From: Ruminiclostridium sp. | Lineage (GTDB): Bacteria > Bacillota > Clostridia > DSM-8532 | Direction: 5' to 3' | DNA: 7,684 nucleotides | Assembly: GCA_003535195.1 (NCBI GenBank) | Contig: DOHN01000148.1 | Location: 1 to 7,684 of the forward strand | Part shown: positions 1 through 6,882 of the stretch, one piece after another | Layout: each line of letters begins with the position of its first letter | Position numbering within the stretch: position 1 is the stretch's first letter | The notes under the pieces: generated by a model | Databases searched by the model: none | The model's input: only the letters and a program-made list of their open reading frames with translations | Told to the model about the DNA's origin: nothing | Made by a program: the position numbers and the translations under genes

Positions 1-3000
1 CAGGTGAATGCCATCAAACATTATAGGGTTGCCGTTATAGTGGTAAACAAGATGAGCCTTTAAGCTTGTATAATCCTTTGGCGCAACAAATATTCCGCTT
101 GCAAACTGCCAGCCCGTTGTGTCTTTATTAAAAAAGACATCATTATAGACAGAACTTCCATCGGCATTGATAAATTCCAGAGTGAGTTTGTATACGCTCT
201 TGCCGCCATTGTATACGGCATTGCCATTTGCCCAGCCGCCAAGGACCAGAACATCGCCAGCTTTACCACCCTCAGGGATTAGCTGGTTATATTTCTTTAA
301 GCTTAAAGGACTGCCATAGAGCTTTAGGACATTATTGTCAAGCCTTAACGGATGGGGATCTGTATCAGTAGTTATACCGTCACCCGTCCCGGAATTTTCT
401 GCAACCCAGCCAGAAAGGCCATAGGTAAAGTCACCGTTTTCAATAAGGTTAAAGGTATTACCAAGATCGGATTGCTCTACCTGAACGGTATCGAAGTAGG
501 CGGTTCCGGTTTCGCCTTCAAGCATAAGTTTGACATACACATCTGTGATGTCATTTTCCACAGAAAATCCAACGCCAATTTTTGTCCAGTCCTGTGTTCC
601 GGAGATGATTTTTGATTTTTGACCTGTCCAATTACCATCTTTATCAACATAGGTGACATAGAGGCTGGCTCCCTTATTATTGCCGCTTGTGACACCGGAG
701 GTTTTAACATAGGCCTGTACGGCGTAGTTATATCCTTTTTGGAGGCTAAAGTGCTGCTGGTAATAGTGAATTCCCAAATTATTTGTTTTTGCAACTGCAA
801 AGCTTTTCTTGCCTGTATTCTTTTCCGCAGTGCTTATTGATGTTGAGCCTGTTGATCCGCCGGATACCACGGTACTCCAATCGGCATTATCACTTTCAGC
901 TCCCGGATTCTTTGCAAGGTTCATAACCGGCTGCTGCATCTGGGTTGAAGCCAAAAGCTTGTTCTTATCCGAGGTTTTATCCCCGATGCCATAGCTCGCC
1001 ATGGAGACATAACCTAGGTTATCAACAATTGAGGTTGTTCTGCCATAGTTGTCAAAGAAATAGGTAATGGCAGCTCCGCCGGCATCGGTAAAGGTATTAA
1101 TGCCGGTATGTGCACCATAAGACACATTTGTTTCCTGCCCGAGAGTACCGTCGGTATGAGTTTCTTTTAAGCGGCTTACTCTGTAAGGCTTGCTGGAATA
1201 ATATTCAATTGCTGTCTTGTATCCGTCATGATTAACAGCAGAAGTCATATTGCCGCTGGGCGTATAAGTATAATGTGATTGTTTGCCATCAGGGTAGGTA
1301 ATGGTATCAAGTGTGGTTCCGGTATATCCGTAGCGGGTAACCCTGCCGGAAGGGTCGGTAAGTGTTTCCAAAAGACCGGAAGCAGCGTTATAGCCTAAGG
1401 TAATTGATCGGCCAGCACCATCCTTCACTCCTATAACCTGTCTTGAGGCGTTGTAGTAAACGGATTGAAGGTTATGATTTGCATCTTCAATTACAGAGAG
1501 ATAATAACTGGTGCTTCCGTTTTCGGGGGTGAAAGTATATTGGTTGTAATCCTTATCCTTAATAATGTAGATTCCGTTTGCATTATCGATTAATTCCAGG
1601 TCAAGGCCGGATTGATCTTTCTTGGTTGCGGAATCAAAGTAGTGCTTTGTTCCGTCTCCATCAGTGTAAACATAGTACAATACACCGCCAATGGTCACTT
1701 TATCGATGGTTTGGGCCATATTTAAACGCCAGCCGTTGCCGTAGCCTTCATTACGAGCCATCTCATGGTTGTTGAAGATATGAAAAAGCGTTATGGGCAT
1801 CCTGTTTCCATTCATTGAGATATCATTATGGGTAAAAATAAAATTGCCGTTATAGTCATTTACATAGGCTGTACCCGCACGTCCGGTATCGTAGGAATGA
1901 TATGTCCAGTAATCCTCGAGGCCCGATGCATTAACGTATGAAATAGCTAAATATGGCCTTACTCCCTCAAGAGAACTATCTATATCGCTGGAATAAAATT
2001 CGTTGTATCCAAAGATGCTTTCATTATTGCTTTTCAAAACAATACCATTGTTGGCTTCAGATGTATACCAACCTTTTGCGATTGTGGTTATATTCCATGT
2101 ATACCAGCCTGTATTTTTGACCATTTGAATGTCATGGATTACGCTATTGTCGTATGGGGCTTTATTATTCCAGTTAATAGTCTTGCGATCCCAGGAGGAA
2201 GTTACTTTATATGCATCGATTTCCTGCTGGGTAGAACTGTTTGAGCGGGCATACAGATTAAGCTCCGCATTAATAACCATATCGGCTGATGTCAAGTAAG
2301 GAAGCACAAATTGAATATACGCACGGTTAACGCCTGAACCGCCGGGTACATTGTTATTGCCGACTACAAGCCTATCTGCCGCATAGTTTGTAGCAGTTGG
2401 GAAATTCAATGACACATGGGTATCATAAATTGATAATGGATCACTTGATGTGGTAACAGTGGGATCGATAATAACGGGATAGGCTCTGTCAGGACTCTCA
2501 AGCCAGGCTTTATCGGGAGTAATAGTCATGAGATATTTACTATTTTTCTTTTCGAGAGTGACAACTATTGCTTCGCTTCTGATGCCACTCGCATCAGCCA
2601 TGTATGGCGTATTGAAAGTGAAAATTTCTGAAGATGTTTTAATATCAGTAAAGCTGACAGAACCGTCCGCATTGACCTTCCCATCCAATTTTCCTGCATC
2701 TAACTCAAATGTGAAACTTTTATTAACCGGATTTTTAGAAAGGATGATATTTTCTTTGATTTCTTCGGGGAAAACGATATATTGGAGGTCAATACCATCT
2801 TGAATGCCTTTGTAGGTTAGAGAGGAGGATAAATTTTTAAGATTGAATTTAGTAGCTTTCTCAGTTGAGTCAGTAACATCAGAATTTATTGAATCAACAA
2901 CCGCATCTGATTTAACCGCATCGACTAAATTCCAGGAAAGCTTGTATTTATCTTTTTTGACGGTTACCAGCTTATTGGAAGAAGAATTCTTGGAAAATTT

Positions 3001-3351
3001 GAACTTGATACTATTCCCTTTATTTTCAAGAACCGGAGTATTGGATTCATTCAAAGAATCGATCAAAGAATTGTCTATATCCTTCCAAACACCGTTTTCC
3101 TTATAGTGAACCGCAACTGGGTAAACGGCTGCTTCGTATGTAAAATCATCTTTCAAAAAATGTTTGACAAATTTATCACGTTTAGTTGTATCTTCTCTTA
3201 TAATTTTAGCTTCTGGTTGTTCAAGCGTAGAAACAATATTATTTGCCGGTTTTGGATTTGAAGTATTTTGGTTTAGTGCCTGGACAGGAACAGATGTGAC
3301 AAAAATAGCAACAGCCAAAAGAATGGATAATTTTTTCATTATTCGATTCAT
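1..3351 (-). CDS. Secreted DNRLRE / YD-repeat (RHS-family) surface protein, C-terminus cut by window edge
   Basis: The frame is open for 1117 codons with no stop, so the gene is 3'-partial. Visible in the translation: a signal peptide (residues 1-25, basic MNRIMKK, hydrophobic core, likely cleavage after V-Q-A25); an N-terminal beta-rich region ending in the 'AYPVIIDPTVT' signature near 290-300, which in this family precedes the DNRLRE domain; a DNRLRE-type domain at about 300-478; an RHS-type entry region (about 498-555); YD-like repeats at about 590-790 (for example 'DPSGRVTRYGYT', 'YFFDNYGRTTSIVD'); and two galactose-binding-like modules starting at N811 ('NLAKNPGAE') and N968 ('NLIENGDF'), the first ending in 'GTAYFDTVQ'. 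The start at 3351 is supported by AGGGGGG 10 nt upstream; the alternative ATG at 3339 is too far from it. Related proteins (WapA-like, RHS) are exported wall-associated proteins, often with a C-terminal toxin. That end is not visible, so toxin activity is inference only. Confidence 0.9.
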   Translation of the reverse strand, partial: MNRIMKKLSILLAVAIFVTSVPVQALNQNTSNPKPANNIVSTLEQPEAKIIREDTTKRDKFVKHFLKDDFTYEAAVYPVAVHYKENGVWKDIDNSLIDSLNESNTPVLENKGNSIKFKFSKNSSSNKLVTVKKDKYKLSWNLVDAVKSDAVVDSINSDVTDSTEKATKFNLKNLSSSLTYKGIQDGIDLQYIVFPEEIKENIILSKNPVNKSFTFELDAGKLDGKVNADGSVSFTDIKTSSEIFTFNTPYMADASGIRSEAIVVTLEKKNSKYLMTITPDKAWLESPDRAYPVIIDPTVTTSSDPLSIYDTHVSLNFPTATNYAADRLVVGNNNVPGGSGVNRAYIQFVLPYLTSADMVINAELNLYARSNSSTQQEIDAYKVTSSWDRKTINWNNKAPYDNSVIHDIQMVKNTGWYTWNITTIAKGWYTSEANNGIVLKSNNESIFGYNEFYSSDIDSSLEGVRPYLAISYVNASGLEDYWTYHSYDTGRAGTAYVNDYNGNFIFTHNDISMNGNRMPITLFHIFNNHEMARNEGYGNGWRLNMAQTIDKVTIGGVLYYVYTDGDGTKHYFDSATKKDQSGLDLELIDNANGIYIIKDKDYNQYTFTPENGSTSYYLSVIEDANHNLQSVYYNASRQVIGVKDGAGRSITLGYNAASGLLETLTDPSGRVTRYGYTGTTLDTITYPDGKQSHYTYTPSGNMTSAVNHDGYKTAIEYYSSKPYRVSRLKETHTDGTLGQETNVSYGAHTGINTFTDAGGAAITYFFDNYGRTTSIVDNLGYVSMASYGIGDKTSDKNKLLASTQMQQPVMNLAKNPGAESDNADWSTVVSGGSTGSTSISTAEKNTGKKSFAVAKTNNLGIHYYQQHFSLQKGYNYAVQAYVKTSGVTSGNNKGASLYVTYVDKDGNWTGQKSKIISGTQDWTKIGVGFSVENDITDVYVKLMLEGETGTAYFDTVQVEQSDLGNTFNLIENGDFTYGLSGWVAENSGTGDGITTDTDPHPLRLDNNVLKLYGSPLSLKKYNQLIPEGGKAGDVLVLGGWANGNAVYNGGKSVYKLTLEFINADGSSVYNDVFFNKDTTGWQFASGIFVAPKDYTSLKAHLVYHYNGNPIMFDGIHL

Positions 3352-3393
3352 GGCGATATAGCCCCCCTGAAGGAGTATTATCTTACTTTGGAT

Positions 3394-3423
3394 ATACTAA
3401 AATATCAGGAGGTCTATTATCAA
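3394..3423 (-). promoter_or_regulatory. Candidate sigma-A-type promoter of the DNRLRE/YD-repeat gene
   Basis: Read on the minus strand, TTGATA (3418-3423, 5 of 6 to the -35 consensus) lies 18 bp before TAGTAT (3394-3399, 4 of 6 to the -10 consensus). Transcription would start near 3386 and give a leader of about 35 nt that carries the AGGGGGG ribosome binding site. It is the best match I found in the gap, but such matches arise by chance in AT-rich DNA. Confidence 0.3.
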
Positions 3424-3674
3424 GTAGAAAGGTTTTCCATCAGGCTTAAAGCCTTGAAATTAAAGGGGCTGGCAATTGATGCTAAATAAAATCCTGGTTA
3501 GCGTAAAGGCAAAGAATTGGGTTTTACTGGGCTGATTTCTAGCCAGATAGGAACTATAAGCCATCATATCAAAACAGACGGTATTCGTAATTAAATGCCG
3601 TGAGTGATATTAGAGCATGCCAGCAGAGCATGATTTTCTTTTAATATGAGCTTGCGAATATCAATGCTCCCAGG

Positions 3675-3707
3675 CATCCGTTCGAAATCTTTGATTCCGA
3701 ACGGATG
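3675..3707 (-). terminator. Long stem-loop at the 3' end of the radical SAM operon (possible terminator or 3'-end stabiliser)
   Basis: The arms 3675-3689 and 3693-3707 form a 15-bp stem around a 3-nt loop, beginning 17 nt after the stop of the TM1266-family gene. The single irregular pair (3685/3697) is an A-C mismatch if transcribed from the plus strand but a G-U wobble in minus-strand RNA, which fits a role in the transcript of the upstream operon. No U-tract follows on the minus strand, so it is not a standard intrinsic terminator. It could act in Rho-dependent termination or protect the mRNA end. Confidence 0.5.
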
Positions 3708-3724
3708 AGGTTATTATTTCTCCG

Positions 3725-3988
3725 CTATTCCGGAAGGTCTGTCGTAACCTTGGAATAAAGGGTTTTGGTATTCACATCGGGCAGCATTCCCAGTTTCCCG
3801 GAAAGCGCACTGATCATATCCTGGGGCGCGTCCACCACAATACTGATGATGGATATTTTGCGCTTAGCGTATGGAATGCCCATTCTTCCAATAATATACT
3901 CCCCGTATTCATGGAGCAGAGCATTCATTTTCTCGACAGAATCGGAACTTTCCACGATAATTCCGATTTGTGCAATTCTGTTCCCCAT
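3725..3988 (-). CDS. TM1266-family putative iron-only hydrogenase system regulator
   Basis: The 87-residue product matches the TM1266 family through its length and two signature blocks: HEYGEYIIGRMGIPY (residues 26-40) and SGKLGMLPDVNTKTLYSK (63-80). The family is a small cytoplasmic ferredoxin-like/ACT-like fold, reminiscent of the NikR effector domain, and is annotated as a putative regulator because it often sits beside [FeFe]-hydrogenase maturation genes; its biochemical role is not established. No DNA-binding domain is visible, so direct transcriptional control is doubtful. I chose the ATG at 3988 because the family begins with a short M-x-x-R-I-A stretch and AAGGA lies 8 nt upstream. 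An in-frame ATG at 4042 would add 18 unconserved residues. It is the last gene of the run, 71 nt after the lipoprotein gene. Family assignment is strong; function is open. Confidence 0.9.
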   Translation of the reverse strand: MGNRIAQIGIIVESSDSVEKMNALLHEYGEYIIGRMGIPYAKRKISIISIVVDAPQDMISALSGKLGMLPDVNTKTLYSKVTTDLPE

Positions 3989-4059
3989 CCTATCAATCCT
4001 TCCCCCAAATTCATTTTTATTTTTAGAAAACTTACCGGGCATGGGAAAAAAGCATAAAA

Positions 4060-4569
4060 TTATTGGGCTTTAATGGTCTCCATATCGGCAGTGCCATCTT
4101 TTCCGTCATAGGATAAAATATATTCTCCCCGTTCATTCCCGCTTGTGACAATAATTTTTAAGGCGGGCGCCCCTTCCGGCCGTATAGCCTTTAAATACAA
4201 ACCGTAGCCATCTTCTGAATTCTCTGCTTTGTAGACCGTTCCGCTTTCCTTTAGTTCAGTATTATCCCATGACAGCTGCACAATTTCAACGGTGGAATCA
4301 TTTAAGACCGGTATGAGCAGCAACGACTCCGGACTGTCGTCCATACGGAGGGTCGTTAAATGGGGCACCTTCTTGACAGCCTCAGCATCCGGCATATTTT
4401 TAATGACAGCCAGAACACCCTTTTCCTGAGCGCCTATGTTTAAGCTGTTCAAGGCCTTGTTGTTCTGCAGTATTCTGCTGCAGGAGGAGAAAAACAGGCC
4501 CAGAGAAAATATAATTAGCAAGAGACTGATTTGTTTATAGCGATATAGAGTTTTTTTATCAGAATACAT
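4060..4569 (-). CDS. Predicted lipoprotein of unknown function
   Basis: The 169-residue product starts with a basic N-terminus, a hydrophobic stretch (residues 14-27) and F-S-S-C30, a plausible but not ideal lipobox (Phe at -3 is uncommon), so it is probably lipid-anchored on the outer face of the membrane. The mature part has alternating hydrophobic and charged strands suggesting a small beta-rich domain; after C30 there are no further cysteines and I recognise no domain. The start at 4569 is chosen because GGGAGG lies 7 nt upstream; an in-frame ATG at 4602 has no such site and would put 11 extra residues before the signal. It lies 93 nt after the HemN-like gene and 71 nt before the TM1266-family gene. 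Its position between cytoplasmic radical SAM enzymes and the putative regulator suggests a shared pathway with a surface step, which is inference. Confidence 0.8.
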   Translation of the reverse strand: MYSDKKTLYRYKQISLLLIIFSLGLFFSSCSRILQNNKALNSLNIGAQEKGVLAVIKNMPDAEAVKKVPHLTTLRMDDSPESLLLIPVLNDSTVEIVQLSWDNTELKESGTVYKAENSEDGYGLYLKAIRPEGAPALKIIVTSGNERGEYILSYDGKDGTADMETIKAQ

Positions 4570-4590
4570 AAGTTTTCCTCCCAATTTAAA
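4570..4590 (-). promoter_or_regulatory. Strong ribosome binding site that fixes the lipoprotein start
   Basis: On the minus strand GGGAGG is followed by 7 nt and then the ATG at 4569, at close to ideal spacing. This decides against the longer reading frame that begins at 4602. Confidence 0.75.
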
Positions 4591-4591
4591 A

Positions 4592-4606
4592 TGATTTGTC
4601 AAATCA
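4592..4606. promoter_or_regulatory. Perfect 15-bp inverted repeat upstream of the lipoprotein gene (candidate operator)
   Basis: TGATTTG and CAAATCA form 7-bp perfect arms around a single central base, 22 bp before the lipoprotein start. The size and symmetry are those of a dimeric regulator's site, or the sequence could form a small mRNA hairpin. The minus strand also contains TTGACA here, but no -10 hexamer lies at usable spacing, so I do not call a promoter. Confidence 0.35.
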
Positions 4607-4662
4607 GTAGACTGTCTTTCTCATGATCCGGTTCAGGATCCAGCTAAAAAAATTGTCTGCCG

Positions 4663-5916
4663 CTATTCCAGGATGATCTTCTCAGGGAAAGCCACTTTTC
4701 CAGAAACATTCCACATTTTATCGATATATGCGGTGGTATAAGCCTGCTCAATATAATGGAACCAATAAGCTCCCCGTTCGGTCAGATGATATTCCCCTTT
4801 GATCTTCTTAATAAATCCTAACACACGGCAGAGCAAAATTTCCAGCCCGTATTTTTGATTCAATGAAGCGCCAAAAAAGTTTTGAAAATCCTCCGGATTG
4901 ATGATCCCGGCATAGGCGCTCCAGAAAAGATAGTACACCATTCTTTGGCGGAGGGAGAAATTTAATGTTAAAGACGTCGGTATCCGTCCTTTTCCGACCC
5001 TGTCCATATAGCCTTCAATGGAAAAAGTATTGATTTTAAACTGCTTTTTTAAAAGAGTGGCGGCGGAAACACCAAAGCCAAGAAAATTCTCCCTGGTAAC
5101 AGAAGAATACTTGCCTGTCCCCGGCTTTGCAAAGGTCCATACCGAGGTTCGCCTATAATTTCTTTCTTGGCAATGTGCGGTTATTTCTGCAAGCATTTTT
5201 TTCTTTACCTGCTCGGATAACGGTTTATAACGGTTATCGGCAAAGGTGAAATCAATGAACGGATAGGTAGAAATCTGCGTTGCTCCATTTTTAAAAGCAG
5301 TATCGATATCACTTTTCAAAATATCGGCGGTCTGCCCCGGAATGGCGAAAATAAGATCCATATCAACAGTCTCAAAGCCTGTTTTGCCGACCGCTTTAAA
5401 AATCCTTTCATAATCCGGCTCTTTCCGGCCAAGGGCCGAAAGACAGCCTGAATGGAAGGACTGAATGCCGATGCTGATCATTGTCACTCCGGCTTCTTTC
5501 AATTTCATCAAAACTTCATCATCGACATCATCCGGATGCAGCTCTGCACCGATTCCGCCCTGAATGACAAAATACCTTTTCAGGGCGTCGATGATCTTTT
5601 TAATAGAATCCAGCATTAATGCCGGCGTACCCCCTCCCAAATAGAGGCTGGTCACTTCTTTGGGTTTTGTTAAGGTCCGCCCTATAAGCTCGATCTCTTT
5701 TAACAAAGACTGTTCATATTTTTCCGCGAGCAGCGGGTCATATTGAACTTTACAATATGGACAAAAGCTGCAAATACTCCGGCAGAAAGGGATATGTACA
5801 TAAAGCCCCAATTGCCCGATTTCCTCAAAATCCAGCGTATGATCGTTATGACTGTTGAACTCAAAGGGTTTAAAGGATCGGGTAAGCCAAATTCTCATGA
5901 GTGATGTTAATTTCAT
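4663..5916 (-). CDS. HemN/HemW-like radical SAM protein (coproporphyrinogen III oxidase family), substrate unknown
   Basis: The 417-residue product carries the HemN-class radical SAM core: YVHIPF followed by C45-x3-C49-x2-C52 for the [4Fe-4S]/SAM cluster, GGGTP at 94-98, E125-L-H-P-D-D130, GIQSF at 150-154 and DLIFAIPGQT at 187-196. A fourth cysteine, C55, follows at C-P-Y-C rather than the CxC of true HemN. The N-terminus before the core (about 38 residues) and the C-terminal third ('YWFHYIEQAYTTAYIDKMW') do not look like the standard HemN or HemW ends, so this appears to be a distinct subfamily widely labelled coproporphyrinogen oxidase by homology only. The start has AGGAG 6 nt upstream, next to the stop of the preceding radical SAM gene 9 nt away, so translation is probably coupled and the two enzymes may work together. 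Enzyme class is certain; haem synthesis is not. Confidence 0.93.
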   Translation of the reverse strand: MKLTSLMRIWLTRSFKPFEFNSHNDHTLDFEEIGQLGLYVHIPFCRSICSFCPYCKVQYDPLLAEKYEQSLLKEIELIGRTLTKPKEVTSLYLGGGTPALMLDSIKKIIDALKRYFVIQGGIGAELHPDDVDDEVLMKLKEAGVTMISIGIQSFHSGCLSALGRKEPDYERIFKAVGKTGFETVDMDLIFAIPGQTADILKSDIDTAFKNGATQISTYPFIDFTFADNRYKPLSEQVKKKMLAEITAHCQERNYRRTSVWTFAKPGTGKYSSVTRENFLGFGVSAATLLKKQFKINTFSIEGYMDRVGKGRIPTSLTLNFSLRQRMVYYLFWSAYAGIINPEDFQNFFGASLNQKYGLEILLCRVLGFIKKIKGEYHLTERGAYWFHYIEQAYTTAYIDKMWNVSGKVAFPEKIILE

Positions 5917-5925
5917 GCTTGTCTC

Positions 5926-6828
5926 CTATATGTATCGCAGGTATGTATGAAGCATATCAAAAATGACACGTAAGCTCCCTTCAAAAACCAGGGCATATTC
6001 TGCCGCAAAGAAATACCCGCATTGGCCGCACAACCCGGGAACATCGATGCAGCGCCCGCAAACAGAGAGTTTGCCGTTTTCCATAACGACGCATTGATAG
6101 CAAGGTGCATGGAATTTATTATGGATAATATACGGAAAGGCGCTTTTCAGGTTAAATACCGGCATCCCCTGATCCATCATTTCAGCAATCCTTCCGCAGC
6201 ACATTTCTTTCTCCGAAACAGTCAGCGACAGCTGCTCCGTTCCCGGATAGGGCGTATGGAAATTAAACGAGACCGCTCTCACATTGGCAAGGTCTTTCGC
6301 CGTACGGCAGACTTCGGGTATATCGTTCCGGTTGATCTTATTAATGGCCATATACAGGCAGATATTTGAAGAGGCCGCGTTTTTAATATTGTCTATGATT
6401 TTATCATAGGTGTCGCCCCGGATTAAATTATGATTCTCTTTTCCCCCGTCAAGACTTAACAGAATTAAATCCGCTTCGGGCAGATTCATTGGAAAGGTTC
6501 CGTTGGTGACCACATTGACAATTAGAAACCCCATTTTTTTTGCTTCGATCACTAAATCGCGCAGGGTCTTCCCCCGGTCCTGCCATAAAAAAGTTTCACC
6601 GCCGCAAAAGAAAAGGATGCGGATGCCTTTCCAGTATAGAATTTGCATTTCCTTTTTAATTTGCTCATAAGGGTAGATAACGGATGTAATATTGTTTACG
6701 GCGCAATGCTTGCAGGAAAGGTTACATTTGTCGGTTAAAATGATGGTTCCCAGAATGGGCTTTTTTCTGTGAAAGAGAATGGTGCTGATGCCAAACGTAG
6801 AAAACCTTAAGAAAGTAGAAATCTTCAT
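5926..6828 (-). CDS. Radical SAM protein with cysteine-rich SPASM/Twitch-like C-terminus
   Basis: The 300-residue cytoplasmic enzyme has the canonical C35-x3-C39-x2-C42 motif (TDKCNLSCKHC) and a GGE motif at 76-78, the SAM-contacting segment. The C-terminal part holds three CxxC pairs, C243/C246, C257/C260 and C267/C270, with a Gly-rich turn between the first two; this resembles the auxiliary iron-sulfur cluster region of SPASM/Twitch proteins. Two further adjacent cysteines are C210 and C211. Family members with such tails modify peptides, enzymes or tetrapyrroles (MoaA, PqqE, NirJ/Ahb types); nothing here identifies the substrate. The N-terminal 25 residues are mixed basic and hydrophobic. 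The start at 6828 is supported by AAAGGAG 5 nt upstream. It follows the surface-protein gene by 54 nt and is followed after 9 nt by the HemN-like gene. Radical SAM assignment is firm; the role is unknown. Confidence 0.93.
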   Translation of the reverse strand: MKISTFLRFSTFGISTILFHRKKPILGTIILTDKCNLSCKHCAVNNITSVIYPYEQIKKEMQILYWKGIRILFFCGGETFLWQDRGKTLRDLVIEAKKMGFLIVNVVTNGTFPMNLPEADLILLSLDGGKENHNLIRGDTYDKIIDNIKNAASSNICLYMAINKINRNDIPEVCRTAKDLANVRAVSFNFHTPYPGTEQLSLTVSEKEMCCGRIAEMMDQGMPVFNLKSAFPYIIHNKFHAPCYQCVVMENGKLSVCGRCIDVPGLCGQCGYFFAAEYALVFEGSLRVIFDMLHTYLRYI

Positions 6829-6882
6829 GGGTACTCCTTTAAAATTGAATCATTGAGGGCTCTGCTGCTTACTTATAAGGGG

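Larger units (their letters stand above)
3352..3724. other. Intergenic region without a recognisable gene
   Basis: This 373-nt gap separates the TM1266-family gene from the YD-repeat gene. It contains the stem-loop at 3675-3707, the candidate promoter at 3394-3423, the imperfect palindrome AGGCTTAAAGCCT (3442-3454), and the 8-bp direct repeat AGAGCATG at 3612-3619 and 3625-3632. I see no ORF with a credible start and ribosome binding site. The conserved core of a c-di-GMP (GEMM) riboswitch was looked for by eye and not found. The gap probably marks the boundary between two transcription units. Confidence 0.6.

Noticed and set aside
352..994. Overlapping short plus-strand ORFs at 352-615, 619-840 and 809-994
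   Set aside because: They are antisense to the long minus-strand YD-repeat frame, lack convincing ribosome binding sites and have low-complexity, non-protein-like sequence.
2528..3361. Plus-strand ORFs at 2528-2803, 2843-3106 and 3164-3361
   Set aside because: They lie opposite the N-terminal part of the secreted protein, whose translation shows a signal peptide and family signatures; these are shadows.
3511..3603. Plus-strand 30-codon open stretch resembling the tail of a helix-turn-helix or transposase protein
   Set aside because: It begins directly after a stop codon, has no start or ribosome binding site, and the similarity is too vague to call a pseudogene or IS remnant.
3612..3642. 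CATGC/GCATG stem followed by a T-rich run as a plus-strand terminator
   Set aside because: The stem has only 5 bp, and there is no plus-strand gene for it to end.
3989..4042. 18-residue N-terminal extension of the TM1266-family protein from an ATG at 4042
   Set aside because: The family starts close to the R-I-A-x-I-G strand, and a good ribosome binding site precedes the ATG at 3988.
3765..4073. Plus-strand ORF of 102 codons
   Set aside because: It is antisense to the TM1266-family gene, whose conserved motifs leave no doubt about the coding strand.
4625..4640. GATCC/GGATC inverted repeat in the gap before the lipoprotein gene as a terminator
   Set aside because: The arms are 5 bp, no T-run follows on the minus strand, and such short repeats are expected by chance.
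5913..6110. Minus-strand 65-codon ORF
   Set aside because: It lies within the radical SAM gene in another frame and has no family features.
4663..6828. The two radical SAM genes as HydE and HydG, prompted by the TM1266 neighbour
   Set aside because: One has the HemN-class YVHIPFC and GGGTP motifs and the other a SPASM-like CxxC tail; neither matches HydE or HydG layout as I know it.
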